Shown here piece after piece: positions 1 to 11,563 of a stretch of 64,000 bases of DNA. A program made the translations under genes and the position numbers. Location of the stretch: contig JADNRY010000148.1 of NCBI GenBank assembly GCA_015501585.1, forward strand, positions 62,001 through 126,000. Reading direction: 5' to 3'. Within the stretch, counting starts at the first letter, position 1; each line of letters starts with the position of its first letter. The DNA comes from Rhodocollybia butyracea. Taxonomy: Eukaryota; Basidiomycota; Agaricomycetes; Agaricales; Omphalotaceae. The notes below the pieces were generated by a model that was not told the DNA's origin, made no database searches, and worked only from the letters and a program-made list of their open reading frames with translations.

Positions 1-979
1 CATCCAGCAAAGATCCTCATTGTTGCAACTTTTGTCCTGGGTATAGGCGGAAGGCAGGGAGTGTCATTCGGCATAATCCAAGATCCGAACGTGGAAAACG
101 TGGGTGCTTTCTACATACATGACCGGTGGAAGGCTTAGCTTTTGAACTACGAAGGTCCTTACCGCAAAACGGTTTCAGTCAAACTCTGGATCAACCTATT
201 TAATCTCCCACATATACGACATTCTCCGCCATCACAACTCAAACTAGTACGAACAACGCTCTGGTTTCGGTTAGGCTATCCTGAGCTGTCCAAGTCCGAA
301 GAAGAAACCCAACTTTTATCAAGTAACACATCGCTTGACGGGGGACCTCATTTCAGTTTTGCTGTACAGTACGCATTGAATGAGACTACCTTTCTTTGTT
401 GCTGATTGCCAACTAATGAGGAATATGATGATGATTCCTCTGCTTTGTTCCATACTTCACGTTATGCATCAATTATGCATATCACTTGTCCCTCATTTCC
501 AGTGTTGTATCCCTAAACACAGGAACCTCGAATTAGCATCATAAGAGCCCTGCGTTGTACCATATCTTATTATGTGGCTAAGCCTCTCTGATATGTACTA
601 CTTCTCGAAATGAAGGTAGTCCATAGTTGTTGCATTACAGCTTTCCCAACAGGAGTCTGTAAGCAACGGGCTCGGAAAGTTTGTAAGCAACGGGCTCGGA
701 AAGTTGTCACCAGGAGGTGAAGCTAAACGTCCTCAGCCTAGTATCCCGGTTCCCCAGATGGTATAAACCCTTTTCCCGGTTCCGAAGATACTAGTAGTCA
801 GTGCTGAGAGTCTTGGCCTTTTGCTGCGATGATAATTCACAGCCTCGGGGGTGGTTGTATTAGTATGTTGACTGAAGTCTGATTTCTAATGTGCCAAGAT
901 AGCATATACTATAAAAAGTCAAGATAAACTCCAAGAAGTTCAGAATACGTCCTGCTCACACAAGCCTCAAGAGTCAAAC
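1..979. other. Intergenic stretch without a supported gene
   Basis: Both strands were read. Only short open frames with stops and no recognisable family were found. The one structured item is a small tandem duplication at 658-705. The last 20 bases (ctcacacaagcctcaaga-type leader) resemble the leader of the second ABM gene near 5470, so the upstream region of the ABM gene was probably duplicated with it. Confidence 0.5.
658..705. repeat. 24-bp perfect tandem duplication
   Basis: Two back-to-back copies of a 24-bp unit containing AGCAACGGGCTCGG (658-681 and 682-705). It lies in non-coding sequence about 270 bp upstream of the first ABM gene. No function is evident. Confidence 0.85.
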
Positions 980-1704
980 ATGGTTTCCTTCGAGCCTCCG
1001 TGAGTCCCATTTGTCCCATGTCCTTGTAGCTCGAGTGGACCTTACATACGTTGCTTGCATTGTCTTTCAGTAAAACCACACCTTCTGGAAAAGTGATACT
1101 CATCGCAACTGCTCATGTGAAACCAGGAAAGGTATGCTCCCACTGACTACCCTTTTGAGTATCCGCTGATGCCTTACTGGGAATTTAGGAAGGCATCGCT
1201 ATAGAGGCTCTCAAGGCTGGTCAGAAACGCGCAAACAGCAATGAGGAGCCTGGAACTGTATGTTTATCAAAAGCAGAGTTGGTCTCGCGTTGAACTCCTC
1301 TTGGGTTTTTTGCTCCCATAGCTCACTTTCCGTGTCACACGTCGCATCGATTCAGAGGGATTTTTCCTGCCAGTTTTTGTTATCTTTGTATGTTTTCCTT
1401 CTAGCGTTTTGAATTCTGTATATTCTGACCAAGATCTATCGCTGTATGCAGGAGGAATATGCCAGTAAGTCTTCTTTTGTTGAAGGAATCTATCTCCTGA
1501 ACGCTGCCGTGCAACCTAGGTGCCGCTGCGCATAAGGAACATCAAGCTAGTCCTGGATTCCAGAACTTTGTCAGAATTCTGAAGGAGCAAGATATTCTAG
1601 ATGGTGAATTGAGTATCGAATATTTGGATGGTAAGCACGTCTGTCAATTGTCTTCGTTGACGAATCATAGAGATCTGATGCTTGTTGCAAATTCAGATAT
1701 TTAA
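980..1704 (+). CDS. ABM-domain (antibiotic biosynthesis monooxygenase-like) protein, copy 1
   Basis: I read seven exons: 980-999, 1071-1131, 1189-1257, 1322-1387, 1452-1464, 1520-1630, 1697-1704. All phases match and the protein is 115 aa, normal for a single ABM fold (dimeric alpha/beta barrel). Family hallmarks are visible in order: a first beta strand ending in HVKPGK, a helix with NSNEEPGT, a strand with RVTRRIDSEG, then EEYAS, SPGFQNFVRILKEQ and the last strand ELSIEYLD. ABM proteins are small oxygenases or quinol-monooxygenase-like proteins that usually act as dimers; the substrate cannot be told here. Intron positions are identical to those of the paralogue at 5489-6212. No signal peptide is seen, so a cytosolic protein is inferred. 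Confidence 0.8.
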
Positions 1705-2374
1705 GTTTCAAGTTCCCCCCTCCCCCTCCAAGCTCATAGAATCAGAAGAAAGGTTGGAGATATAGATTATAGAGTACGATTCATTATTGCTGTAGTCCAG
1801 TAAGGCAGATGAGGACTTCAGCTTGGAGCCAACGACTCGGATGAGTAATGAGAACTTAGAGGTGACAAACTATACTCTCTCTCCACTCTTGAGATTCGAT
1901 CCGGGGATTAAGCATCCTACAGCTTAGGTTCACTCGCCTTTAGAACATTTGGAGAATATTCGAAGCAACTCTAGTCACTTAGCTTTGAGCAATTAAGTGC
2001 TCATACTGAAGTTCGCGAATGAGCTCGCCTCAATCGGAGCGGGATCATCCTCACTACCTTTGATTCCCAAAAGGGACATGTGTGAATAGTTGCGATATAT
2101 GATCAATGAATTGAAACCTGCAATTTTTGGTAGCGGTGGGGTACGCATCAACGTCTGGTAGTAGGCTGATTAACTTCTGCATAAGAGGTCTGCTGAGTAC
2201 TTAGATGGCTATTTGAATTTCGGGCTTTGTACACCCTAGAGGGTAACTTGCCCAAGCGTCTGTGCGCATCTCTCACATCTCACATCATTTACGTACTTGG
2301 GCGCTTTGCGCTACGCAGCAGCCCGTCAATTTGTGGCGTCACGGTATTTCGTCTTTTCCTCAACGTTTGGGTCA
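1705..2374. other. Intergenic stretch between ABM copy 1 and the P-loop kinase gene
   Basis: Nothing coding is recognised. It holds the 3' flank of the ABM gene and the presumed promoter of the gene at 2375. No repeats of note were seen. Confidence 0.45.
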
Positions 2375-3045
2375 ATGTCTTTGAACGGTCGACGTATACA
2401 GGTCGTAGGCCATGCATGTGCTGGAAAGGTAATGAATTAACACATCTAGCAATGTTATTATTGAAATGTGTCTTGCTAGTCGTTTTTTTCTATGCGGTTG
2501 GCTGCCAAGCTTGATGTAAGTCCAAAAGAGAGCTGAGAGCTCGTTTGGAGTAGTTCACAATTGGGTCCCACTTCAGATTCCAGTTGTGCACTTAGATTCT
2601 ATATTTTGGAGCCCTGATTGGATCAAGACCCCAGTAGAGGAGGTCTGTAAAAACCTTTGATGTTACGATGTTTAACTAATACAACGCTACAAGGCCCGTA
2701 GTATGGTCCAAGAATACGCAGAGAAAGGTGAATGGGTTATTGACGGTAATCAATGGCAACCATTGAAAGACATCACATACCCCCGTGCAACGGATATTAT
2801 CTGTGAGCTTTGTTTCCTTTTGCATGCCTTCTTGCTGAGTTGAACGGAACTTGTTGAAAGGGATCGACCCACCTCTTCTTCTATGGCTATACCGTTTATT
2901 AGCTCGAACCATAAGACAAGCGATCACTAAACCCGGTTCTTTCTACAAGGATTTTGTGAATCCAAAAAGCAGCATTATTGTTCAGGCACTTAAGCTCAGG
3001 CGAAAAAAGCAGAAAAAACTGGAGTACCATGTTGCAAAAGGATAA
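2375..3045 (+). CDS. P-loop NTPase, FlaR/adenylate-kinase-like family
   Basis: Five exons fit: 2375-2428, 2480-2515, 2577-2642, 2694-2802, 2861-3045, giving 149 aa. The Walker A motif GHACAGKS is split by intron 1 and rebuilt on splicing. It is followed by VVHLDSIFWSPDW, then GEWVIDGN and IIWIDPPLLLWLYR, in the order seen in fungal P-loop proteins annotated as FlaR-like or 'DNA topology modulation' kinases related to adenylate kinase. The substrate is unknown. The C-terminus is short for the family. A second open frame directly after the stop (to TAA at 3104-3106, containing NRWQRIPDGETFLRSLD) looks like the missing tail shifted by one base. The gene may therefore be frameshifted near 3040, or a small intron was missed. 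Confidence 0.7.
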
Positions 3046-3106
3046 CAGATGGCAGAGAATTCCTGATGGTGAAACGTTCCTTAGATCGTTGGACAAGATA
3101 CTTTAA

Positions 3107-4960
3107 AACTTAGAAGTTTCTGCTTGATGGAGAAAAGATCACTAGTATTATGGTAGAAGAACTTTCGACGTTGGATGATACACACATTGTGGCGTTGAAC
3201 GCGAGAGAGAGAGGGAAAGAGATGGGTTTATTCAGTCCGATGATTCAGCACGGTAAAACACAATTTTCTTTCAAAATGGTTTGGCAAGCCTTGCAGGTAT
3301 TACCAGATAATTCCTGCTGTAATAAAATAGCTCTATGAGGCTCAACCGACAACGACATGATACACTCTGCAGTCGAATAAGATCAGTGATACTATAGGAA
3401 GATGGGAAGACGAGAAACGAAGGAAGTAACAGCACAAATAGCGTTACTACAGTTTTGCATGCAAATGGTTTACCTACGAACCCCAGATCTGTCCCAACAA
3501 CACGTTGGATAGCTTCATCCTCGAGTTCAGTCTGAATTGGTTGATACTATGCCAAAGCTGACCCCGCCTCATCGTTGCGGGAATAGAATGCAATGAACTT
3601 GTGAAGGCTAAGTGAGCGAAGCGGTTAGAGAAGTTCTTGTTAACCCTCTTCGTACGATATTGACGGCTGCTTCGCCAGTCCGTGTAAGCTTCAAGCCGGA
3701 CAACTCGCAGAGAAATCACCGTTTATCGATGAGTGGTTGACGTTTAGTTGAAGGCAGACTAGTAATCCGAGCGAAGAAAGGACTAGTGGGGAGAAGATGA
3801 TCTGCCGAGAGAGTCAAAATAAATAAATAAAATGAACCAGCTTTATCGATATAAGAATGACGAGAGATAATGACAGTACTCAAGTCAAAACAAGGGACCG
3901 TGGTATACAAGGTGCATTAACATACTCGGTCATGACTGCGTTGGGGGTTTCCGGGGCTGATCCAATGTTATCAAGGAGATCGGCGTCTGAGATCCCCTGT
4001 CTTGCGACATTGGTGGGGGCTCTCGGTTCAGATTTTCGGGGAAGGACGAGAGACTAGGGAAGCCCGAGGGAGCCGGGAACAAAAATGAAGATACGATGGA
4101 AAAGGTGCATCTGTAGAGCAGAGATCTCGATTGTAAAGCAAGCTTTCAAGGAACGCACCCATGCAGACTAGCAACATCGTTAATCCACGGGGAGCAAGTT
4201 CCGTCTCCTTCGTGCCTCTAATATACGTCCATTCAGTATCACTTCAACATATCGGCTCTGATACCTGTAGGAAATTTTGGTTTTGGGTTAGTCGGGCAAC
4301 AAGTTGAAGATAACAATAAATAAACAACGAGCATGGATGTAAGAAATAAATAAATCATCAGTGAGGGTAGAGGCTGGACAAACATGAATGATGTGGAATC
4401 ATGCCAAATGAACCTCCGCCATGAGCCCGATGTGTCGAGAAGACAGACGGTCTTGCGACGACGATGGATCATGAGACAATTTACATTCCGTGACCTCAAT
4501 ATTGAATACTTACGCGTACGACTGAAGAGCGTCAGTGGCCTGAGGTAGAAAAATCGCACTGTCGTTTGTACCGTACGAGCCTTGTCGTTTTATAGAGAAG
4601 TAGTTGGGATATGGACCACATCCTGCTCGATGGGTCTGGTTGAATCAATGCATTGCTTGATGAACTATCCAGGTAGGACGTATCAAAAAGCGAGGAAAGT
4701 TCAAAAGGCCCATGGGAACTGGCACTTTCAACCGGCACTTTCCTCGGATCCTCGGATCGATGTGCCTGGGCGCCAAACCTAGCATTTCACGTCACTTCGA
4801 AGTATTTTTTCTCTTCTCGTATAATGAGGACACCCGCTCCCACTGCTGTGTCCGAAGAGACCTGAAGCGCGACTCTAATAATAGATATGACAGTGACCAA
4901 CGCGAATCGCGAGGAGTCAAAGAGATGTACTCAACCTGCCAAACTCTTAGTAACTCTCGT
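3107..4960. other. Unresolved 1.9-kb stretch, possible minus-strand exons
   Basis: No family was recognised. A minus-strand open segment at about 3900-4060 has protein-like composition in one frame (contains SDADLLDNIGSAPETPNA). Minus-strand open frames also occur at 4239-4559 and 4532-4738. I could not join these with convincing splice sites or find homology, so no gene is called. A short low-complexity AAATAAATAAA run lies near 3820. Confidence 0.3.
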
Positions 4961-5004
4961 TAAGGCTGACTATTAAAGTTGCACTCCGGCCTACGGACTT
5001 ACCA

Positions 5005-5249
5005 ACCGGGGAAATGAAAGATACAGGACATTTAGCTACAGGAGCTAGCATCTTTTGAGCGGCCTGTCCCCAAACCCACCAGGTTGCCACGAAGAATTCG
5101 GGAAAATTTGAGATGCAACGCCCGGAATTACAAATCAAAGACACACGATATTCAGTTACAGGCAATAGCAATGAGCATCTTTTTGAGCGGCCTTGGCGTT
5201 CCAAAGTTATCAAGCCGCCATGGGAAAGTTGGGGAAATTTGAGGTGCAA
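5005..5249. repeat. Diverged direct repeat, two units of about 115-125 bp
   Basis: Both units share, in the same order, AAAGATACAGGACAT / AAAGACACACGATAT, a TTTGAGCGGCC core, a GCCACGAAG/GCCGCCATGG segment and GAAATTTGAGGTGCAAC / AAAATTTGAGATGCAAC. The first unit is about 5005-5116 and the second about 5122-5249. They sit upstream of the second ABM gene. The origin is unclear; an old tandem duplication is inferred. Confidence 0.6.
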
Positions 5250-5488
5250 CTAATAACTATTGACCTTTATTTGGAGACTCGACCGTACTGTACGTATCCG
5301 GGCGGTTACTCATCCTGCACCCTGAAGTACCTGGAATCTAAAGCGACTTCCGCTGCGTTCCGTGATAACATAATATGAGCTCAAGGGAAGGATATACCAA
5401 AATAGTACTTGGTACATTATACGAGACATTATAAAGAGTCGAGCCTCAGATCAACTACTAATACACATTGCTCACACAAGCCTCAAAG

Positions 5489-6212
5489 ATGTCGAACGCT
5501 CCGTAGGCACAATTTGCCCAATACCTCCAGTGCAACTTGAGCTGACCATAATATTTTTTTGCTTGCTTTAGTAAAACCACACCCTCCGGAAAACTCGTAC
5601 TCATCGTGACCGTTAATGTCAAGCCAGGAAAGGTAGGCTTCCAACCACATACAAGCACCCAAGCATGCGTCACGAAGCGTTGAATAATTAGGAGGGGATT
5701 GCTACGGAGGCTCTCAAGGTTAACCAGGAACATGCAAATAGTGACGAGGCTCCCGGAATTGTAGGTTTCTGTCAGCAGTGGAATCGATCTCATTTTGAGC
5801 TTCACTTGTTCTTTTTTCGTCTCTTGTAGCACACTTTTCGTTTAACACGTCGCCTCGACTCGAATGGATCCTTCCTCCCAGCTTTTGTTATCTTTGTATG
5901 ATTTTTCCTGCGGTGTTTTGGATTCTGCGTAGGTTTTCTGACGGAAATTTACCTCTGTATGCAGGAGGAATACGCCAGTGAGCTCTTTTGCCGAAGTTGT
6001 TCCATCTCCTGGGGACTGACATATGGCCTAGGCGTCGCTGCACTGAAAGAACAGCTAACCAGTCCTGGATTTCAGAGATTTGTAAAAACTCTCAAGGAAA
6101 ACGACGTCGTAGACGGCGAAATGAAAGTTGAATATTTGGACGGTATGTACATCCACCAATTATCTTCCTTCGGTCATGTCCTGAATCCTTCTGTCGACAC
6201 TCAGAAATTTGA
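5489..6212 (+). CDS. ABM-domain (antibiotic biosynthesis monooxygenase-like) protein, copy 2
   Basis: Seven exons at the same positions as in copy 1: 5489-5502, 5572-5632, 5692-5760, 5830-5895, 5965-5977, 6032-6142, 6205-6212. The product is 113 aa. The ABM fold is readable as VLIVTVNVKPGK, ANSDEAPGI, RLTRRLDSNGS, EEYAS, SPGFQRFVKTLKEND and EMKVEYLDEI. It is clearly paralogous to 980-1704 but well diverged, with introns even more diverged than exons. This suggests an old duplication with both copies kept under selection. The GT-AG introns are 49 to 70 nt. The role is a small oxygenase-like protein of unknown substrate. The intervening P-loop kinase gene was not duplicated. Confidence 0.82.
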
Positions 6213-6892
6213 ATTTGAATTTATCAATCATGGCTCGAAATAGAACCGGAGAATACGAGGCTACTCCTGGGAAGATCTATGAGATTGAAGAATAGAAATC
6301 TACTTATCGCAGCGGCTGAGATATAGACAGACAATGACCAGAAATGAGAGCTTGAAAAGCTGAAATCTAATATACTAGGATAGATCTGTGATTTCATCCT
6401 GGCGCTTACGAGCTTCAATGGGGAAATTGATATTCACTGCTTGCCGGACCTTCCGAGATATAACAGGATATAACCTCCGAGATTTGACGCGGCGCGTTCG
6501 GTTGTGCGATCCATTAATTGCGAATAATTGTACTCACTGAGCCAAACATTTTGAGAGCTCACCTCGACTGGAGCTAATGTGGAGAAGAGGCATACGTGTT
6601 GGGGATGTTCAGTGCAGTGTCAGTGGACGGCTTGTACCAAACTTGCACCGCCAAATGAGCCACTACAGACCGTCGAAGAGGAGCTACCTCCAGAAGGCCG
6701 ATATGTAACTCGAGACTTGATTTTTCTAAAAACAAGTACACCGAAAATGGACTTCAAAATTTGACTACACAGTCAACTTCTACAGGTAATGCTTAACTTG
6801 ATTTATAGAGTTATTGTTTGACGCCTTTGAAGACAACCAGAAGTTGAAACTCCAAAAAAAGTCAAACTTGGATTTCTCGTATCCACCGAGTC
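6213..6892. other. Intergenic stretch downstream of ABM copy 2
   Basis: No gene is recognised. From about 6780 the sequence begins to match 7880-8060 (shared TAATGCTTA-CTTG, GAAGACAAC-AGA and GACTCCAAAAAAAA-type blocks). This marks the start of the tRNA-bearing repeat unit. Confidence 0.4.
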
Positions 6893-6985
6893 CTAGTAGC
6901 CGACTAGAACGACTGACCTCGTCATGGTACAGTTACCAATACTATTAAGTATAGTGACGCGCTCGACCGACTGAGCTAAGAAGGA
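6893..6985 (-). pseudogene. Decayed tRNA copy
   Basis: Read on the minus strand, the D arm (GCTCAGTCGGTCGAGC), the anticodon stem CGTCA/TGACG and part of the T arm are recognisable against the intact gene at 7697-7791. Two adjacent mismatches disrupt the acceptor stem (3' side ACTAGGA), the T loop is TTCTAGT instead of TTCAAGT, and the anticodon loop plus intron region is altered and longer. A non-functional copy is inferred. Confidence 0.65.
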
Positions 6986-7696
6986 ATTACATGAGTCTTC
7001 TCTGAGCAGTATGCGAACAGAGACACCATTGGAGAAGTTGGCACTGATTTCGGGCAGCATGAGTTCTGTGTTCAATGTTCTGCAGGCACCTTCGGGATCA
7101 TCGATGCTAGGGTCTTGTTGGCGTTTCATATCCTTCCCTGCAGAAGCAGATGGCACTGTGCACGGAAGCAAGGACAGTGCCAAAAGAGGCTCGGGGGAGT
7201 ATTTCGATGTTGTCCATTTTGAAGGCATTATGGTTTTTATAGTACTGTACTTGCTTGATGAAAAAACCATTTGGCTCCGAACAGACGACAATGTGCATAG
7301 ATGCATAGATGATCGGAATGTAAAGTTTAAACTATCCTTGTATAGATAGATGGATCCCTCTTCGGCTCCGTATCAAGTACCTTCGCTTCATATACTAAGT
7401 TTGATGAACAACAACTTATATCAAGTGCATTTGGCTCAAGCGACTGCCATAGGTCTAAACAACAACATTTATCCTGAATTTCTGCGGTCAAGGATCGGCA
7501 GTTGATTGAGCCTCCTTCAAGTACTGATCTGACTTGAATTTCAGGAAGAAATTTAAGGTATATTATCAAGGCCACATGATGGGCTTGCTGTCTCGTAACC
7601 AAAGATACAAATCGGGAGGTAAAAACAGATAGTCAGACACCAGGAATAACAACACGAGGCTGAGCTCGCAAAAAAGGCATGATTCGCATTGCTCTA

Positions 7697-7791
7697 TTCC
7701 TTCTAGCCGACTTGAACGACTGACCTCGTCATCATACGCTGGAGCTACCCTACATACTAGTGACGCGCTCTACCAACTGAGCTAAGAAGGA
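7697..7791 (-). tRNA. tRNA-Thr(AGU) with a 22-nt intron
   Basis: The minus strand folds as a full tRNA. Acceptor TCCTTCT pairs with AGAAGGA, with A as discriminator. The D arm is GCTC-loop-GAGC with a perfect A box TAGCTCAGTTGG. The anticodon stem is CGTCA/TGACG and the T arm is AGTCG-TTCAAGT-CGGCT (one G-T pair). The anticodon loop reads CTAGTA before a 22-nt intron one base 3' of the anticodon, the normal place for eukaryotic tRNA introns. The anticodon is therefore AGT, threonine. Two degenerate copies flank it (6893-6985, 8068-8142). The T loop base composition is slightly unusual, so it could be an early-stage pseudogene. Confidence 0.72.
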
Positions 7792-8067
7792 ATGCTTAAC
7801 ACAAGGCAACAAGTGCCGTGAATAGCACTTACGGTTCAGCAAGCAATAAAAGTATGCCACACAGTATACCTCTTCTTAATGCTTAGCTTGGCTTGTACAG
7901 AATCAATGACACCTTAGAAGACAACGAGAGGTTAGATTTGTCAGACTCCAAAAAAAATGAAGATTCCTCAGTTGTGTCTTTCCAGCTCACTTCGATACAC
8001 CAGAATCGTAAGACAATGAGAGGTCAGACTCGCAAAAATACACAAATGTCCAAAGCATTTCAAATTT

Positions 8068-8142
8068 TCCTTCTAGCTAACTTGAACGACCAAGAATTTA
8101 TGCTAGTGACGCGCTCTATAGTACCAACTGAGCTAAGAAGGA
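8068..8142 (-). pseudogene. Decayed tRNA copy lacking most of the anticodon arm
   Basis: The minus strand keeps the acceptor TCCTTCT/AGAAGGA pairing and the T loop TTCAAGT of the gene at 7697-7791. The D loop has an insertion (GGTACTATAGAGC), and the 3' half of the anticodon stem and most of the intron are deleted. It cannot form a normal tRNA. Confidence 0.7.
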
Positions 8143-9311
8143 ACGATATCGTAATACCACAAGATGAGTATTGTGGCGATCTCAATTCTACTGATTGATA
8201 GTCCAGCCAGGAAGAAGCTATGAGACATCAAGATGACGGGATGTTCATGTCATCCCATGGGCATTAACCTGGAATACATGGCATTGAAACGACAGCCTGT
8301 CATGTGAAGGAGTGTTTACTAGTGGATCACGGCCGGGTCGTGCATTTGCGTATGCATAGAGGAGCGGACGAAGCGATAGCTAGTATTAGCGGCGATGTAT
8401 CGGCAAGATCAAAGACTGAGAAGAGGGTAAAAACATGGAATATTGATGCATAATACATCACTGAGAGGGCTTTGTTCCATAGTGTATCCCGTACCCTTGA
8501 AGTTGAGGGGTACTATACCATTATAGTGCATTAAACATCACAATCCTTTTGAGCCTGGCTTAGACAGAGTTAAAGATTATTGTTGGGTTGTAATACAAGC
8601 GTAAGAGTGCGCGCAAATCGATGAAGCATTTACTTGATTGATCTTGATAGTAATAACAAGGAGTATTGAGCAATCCGTATGTCCACGTTAGTATCGGCAG
8701 GATTACCCCGACGTAAGACAAAAGTGTAAACTAAACACCAGAATCTGAGAAATCAACGCGTGGTCTGATACTAATGTGAATCCTACGCGTCTGAGAAAGC
8801 TTGAAGTCCAAGGGAATGTTTAAGTTTTGAGTTATATTAGTTATGCCCGCATTTTTTTGAGCAACAGTTAGATGTACCATTGGCTTGTGGATGGGTATAA
8901 TGCGGAGATGGAAGTTTGGAGCAAGCTTGGTCCGAGTTTAGTGTATGTGAACTCGGTTACGTGAGTGATATCTGATCTCCGAGTCCTCGGCGGCCAAGCC
9001 GTACGTGGCTCAGCTCTTCCTCTCTCTCATATCCTATAATAAAAATTTTCCTCCGTGTTCTCTCTAATTTGTGATATAGCTACAATTCTAGAGCCAAGGC
9101 CGTCAAGGGCACGCAACGAAAGAAATAAAAGCTTCTTGGATTCGTTTGGTACGGTACATCCTTCCACGTCACCCATTTTTACCTCCATAGTTTCATCTAA
9201 ATTCCTTGTTCGTAGAATTGGAAAAGAAGAGAAAACCAAATAGCGGATGCTCAGTTGGCCATCTATTCCATCTGTCTAATCTACGAGCAAGACAAAAACT
9301 TGGGCGAAAAT
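8143..9311. other. Intergenic stretch and presumed promoter of the 9312 gene
   Basis: No gene or RNA was recognised over 1.1 kb. The sequence just before the start codon at 9312 is pyrimidine-rich in part (CTCTTCCTCTCTCTCATATCC near 9015) with an A/T-rich stretch, as common in fungal promoters. I see no clear TATA element. Confidence 0.35.
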
Positions 9312-11563
9312 ATGAATCGTCCTCGGATTCGGAATGAACGAGAGGAATCGTCTTCTCCACCTCTCTTCGACGGCAGTCCGCTTGAAGAATATTCTTCTGC
9401 TACTATGCGTCGAGTAAAGCCGCTGCCTAAACGACGGCGTACTCTAGCCAACGCCAATACTACCGAGTCATCTACTAATGACATTGACTCACCCAGTGAA
9501 CCTGCTCCACTCATGTTTGTTGCATCATCCAACGATGCAGCCCTTTCCGAATCTTTCCGTATCCCTGGACTACCGCCGCTTACATTCCCAGACGGCACTG
9601 CTGATGGATTGGAACTCACAACGGAACAATTACTCGCGCATGCTGACAAACTGCAAGAGTATTATCTACCGATACTAGATGCCGCTGCTAGTGCTGTGGG
9701 TATTAATACGAAGGATATCTTGCCTGCGTTTCGAGACCGAGATAGAGACGATGATTCGAATGGACTCGATGGCGATGATTATGAGCAGGAGGAGCAGGGA
9801 AATGGACACGAGGGTGGCGCTGGGAATAGGAACACGAAGAAACGAAAGGTGCCAGTCACAGGGATTGCATCGAAGACTTCACTTCTAGGCGACGTAGAAG
9901 ACGTGGACACAGATACACCTGCACCGGCTTCTGTGGCGGCTTCCGCGTCTGCACTCTCCCATTCGCGTTCTCTTGCCCTCCTGCGTCTACGTCTCTCTCA
10001 TTCCAACTATCACGGCTCTAGCCTCTCTTCCCGCCTCACAGCAGCCACTCTCGCGTCTCTGCAACAGAAAGAGATGCTTAGAGTTAGGAAGAAGCAGCTC
10101 CGAGCTGTCCTAGGCGTATTGGAGAGTTCCGTATTGAAGAGTAATGCGAATAGAGAGACGGATATGATGGCACTAGATCAGGCGATTGAGGGACTCGGGA
10201 GCTTAGGTTATAACTCTATGACCTCGGTTTACCGCGCCAACGACGACGATCCGTTGGCTTCTCTTGGTCTCAGCCTCGATCTGGGAACGAACCCGAAACT
10301 CAAGGGTTCCAAGGCTCCTAAGGTTCGAGTTAGGTTATCTAAACGCGGAAAGTTGAGGGTAGGGAGGGTAAAGAGGGTAGAGGGGAACGAGGGTGATGAG
10401 AATGTTCCTGCAAGCGAGTTCACGTTTGTCTGTCACAGCGCGAGTGAGTTTCGTCTTCTGGGTCTGCTGAACATACTTCTCATGATATCATGTTCCTTCC
10501 ATTTTTGGACTACCTTTCGCCTTTCGGTTACTATCTTCATTTTACTTCGTTGCTGTCTCTCTTTTACACTACGCTCCTCCTACAACCAGCTACCGACCGC
10601 CTGACCACAAACAAAACTCAAGTCGCGGCCCTCCGACGTCGGTTTCAGGATGAACTCACGCGACAAGCGAGCCTAGCTCGTCAAGTCCGTCAAACGCGGC
10701 AGACATCCAAGACCGGTGCGGTCTCGTCGTCCCCTGCAAAGGGCACGAAGGGAACCAAAACCTCGAAGGCTTCCCGACAGAAACAGAAACGAGACCAGTC
10801 GGAGGTAGATGGATCCTCGGACCCGGCTACGAACACCAAACCCTCCAACAACGGTGACAATCCTTCCCCGACCAACTCTGAGCCCCTCAGCGCCAACGGT
10901 ACCGCCTCTCCCACGTCTATTGTTGCCACAAACACGACCGCGAATCCGTCAGTCAAATCAAAAAAGTCAAAAACTCCAAAAAAGAAACGCAGTGCCCTCG
11001 CAAACGCCTCGAATCCACATCATTTGAGGAACTATGTCCCTTCGCGAGTGCCGTATGCCAATACCCCCACTAATAGCAATACGACGAGCGGGACGAATAT
11101 GAATGGCGGGTGGAACGGTGGTGGTGACCCGAACGACCTGCTCAGTCCGTTTCCATGGCGGTTCCTGACGGCGGAGATTCCGGAGAGGGGGAAACGGCAG
11201 TCGGGGAAGACGTCTGGGGAGAAGAAGGGGATGAAGAACCGAGATCAGAATCGGCCGACATCTCCGATGACTACCAACGCGGCTTCACCCGTGTCTGCTG
11301 CACCTGGGATTGCGCTCACGAATTCGGCGGGGGCGAACGCGAATGCTACGTCAGAGTGGCTATGTGTTTTTTGTGAGTACGAGTTGTTCTTTGGGGATGA
11401 GGGAGAGTATCGGAGGGTGTTGAAAAGGAGGAAGGGGGTTTTGAAGAGGCGAAAGCGCGCGAGGGACAGGGCGAGGGATGTTACGGGGCCGGAGGGAAGG
11501 CTGCTGGAGTTGGTGCGGGGAAAGCTAAACCTGCGAAAGCTTCGAATGTCAAGAAGCCAGTGA
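9312..11563 (+). CDS. Uncharacterised basidiomycete protein with C-terminal CEYELFF-basic motif
   Basis: Two exons, 9312-10443 and 10590-11563, joined in phase across a 146-nt GTGAGT...CAG intron, give about 700 aa. The start is the first ATG of the open frame (MNRPRIRN). Visible parts: a basic, nuclear-signal-like RRVKPLPKRRR near the N-terminus, a conserved segment IPGLPPLTFPDG with TTEQLLAHADKLQEYYLP, an acidic tract, a predicted helical region RRRFQDELTRQASLARQVR, a Lys/Ser/Thr-rich disordered stretch, PFPWRFLTAEIPERG, then EWLCVFCEYELFFGDEGEYRR followed by strongly basic KRRKGVLKRRKRARDRARD. I do not know the function; a nuclear role is inferred from the basic tracts. An acidic tail in another frame (about 11480-11763) reads like the true C-terminus, so a frameshift or missed intron near 11470 is likely. 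Two decayed duplicates lie downstream. Confidence 0.7.

Larger units (their letters stand above)
6780..8142. repeat. Locally repeated unit carrying the tRNA copies
   Basis: Blocks preceding each tRNA-like copy are related: 6785-6880 matches 7880-7975, and 7625-7700 matches 7990-8070 (shared ACACCAG, GAGCTCGCAAAAA / GACTCGCAAAAA, and TTCCTTCTAGC). The unit of several hundred bases was evidently duplicated at least twice, taking the tRNA along. A minus-strand open segment at 7000-7240 has protein-like composition (contains DPEGACRTLNTELMLPEI) but was not recognised. Confidence 0.5.

Noticed and set aside
3857..4738. Candidate minus-strand gene with SDADLLDNIGSAPETPN and other short exons
   Set aside because: No splice pattern joined the pieces and no family was recognised, so it is kept only as an unresolved stretch.
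9281..9649. Minus-strand open frame of 122 codons over the start of the 9312 gene
   Set aside because: Fully antisense to a better-supported exon with low-complexity composition; considered a shadow.
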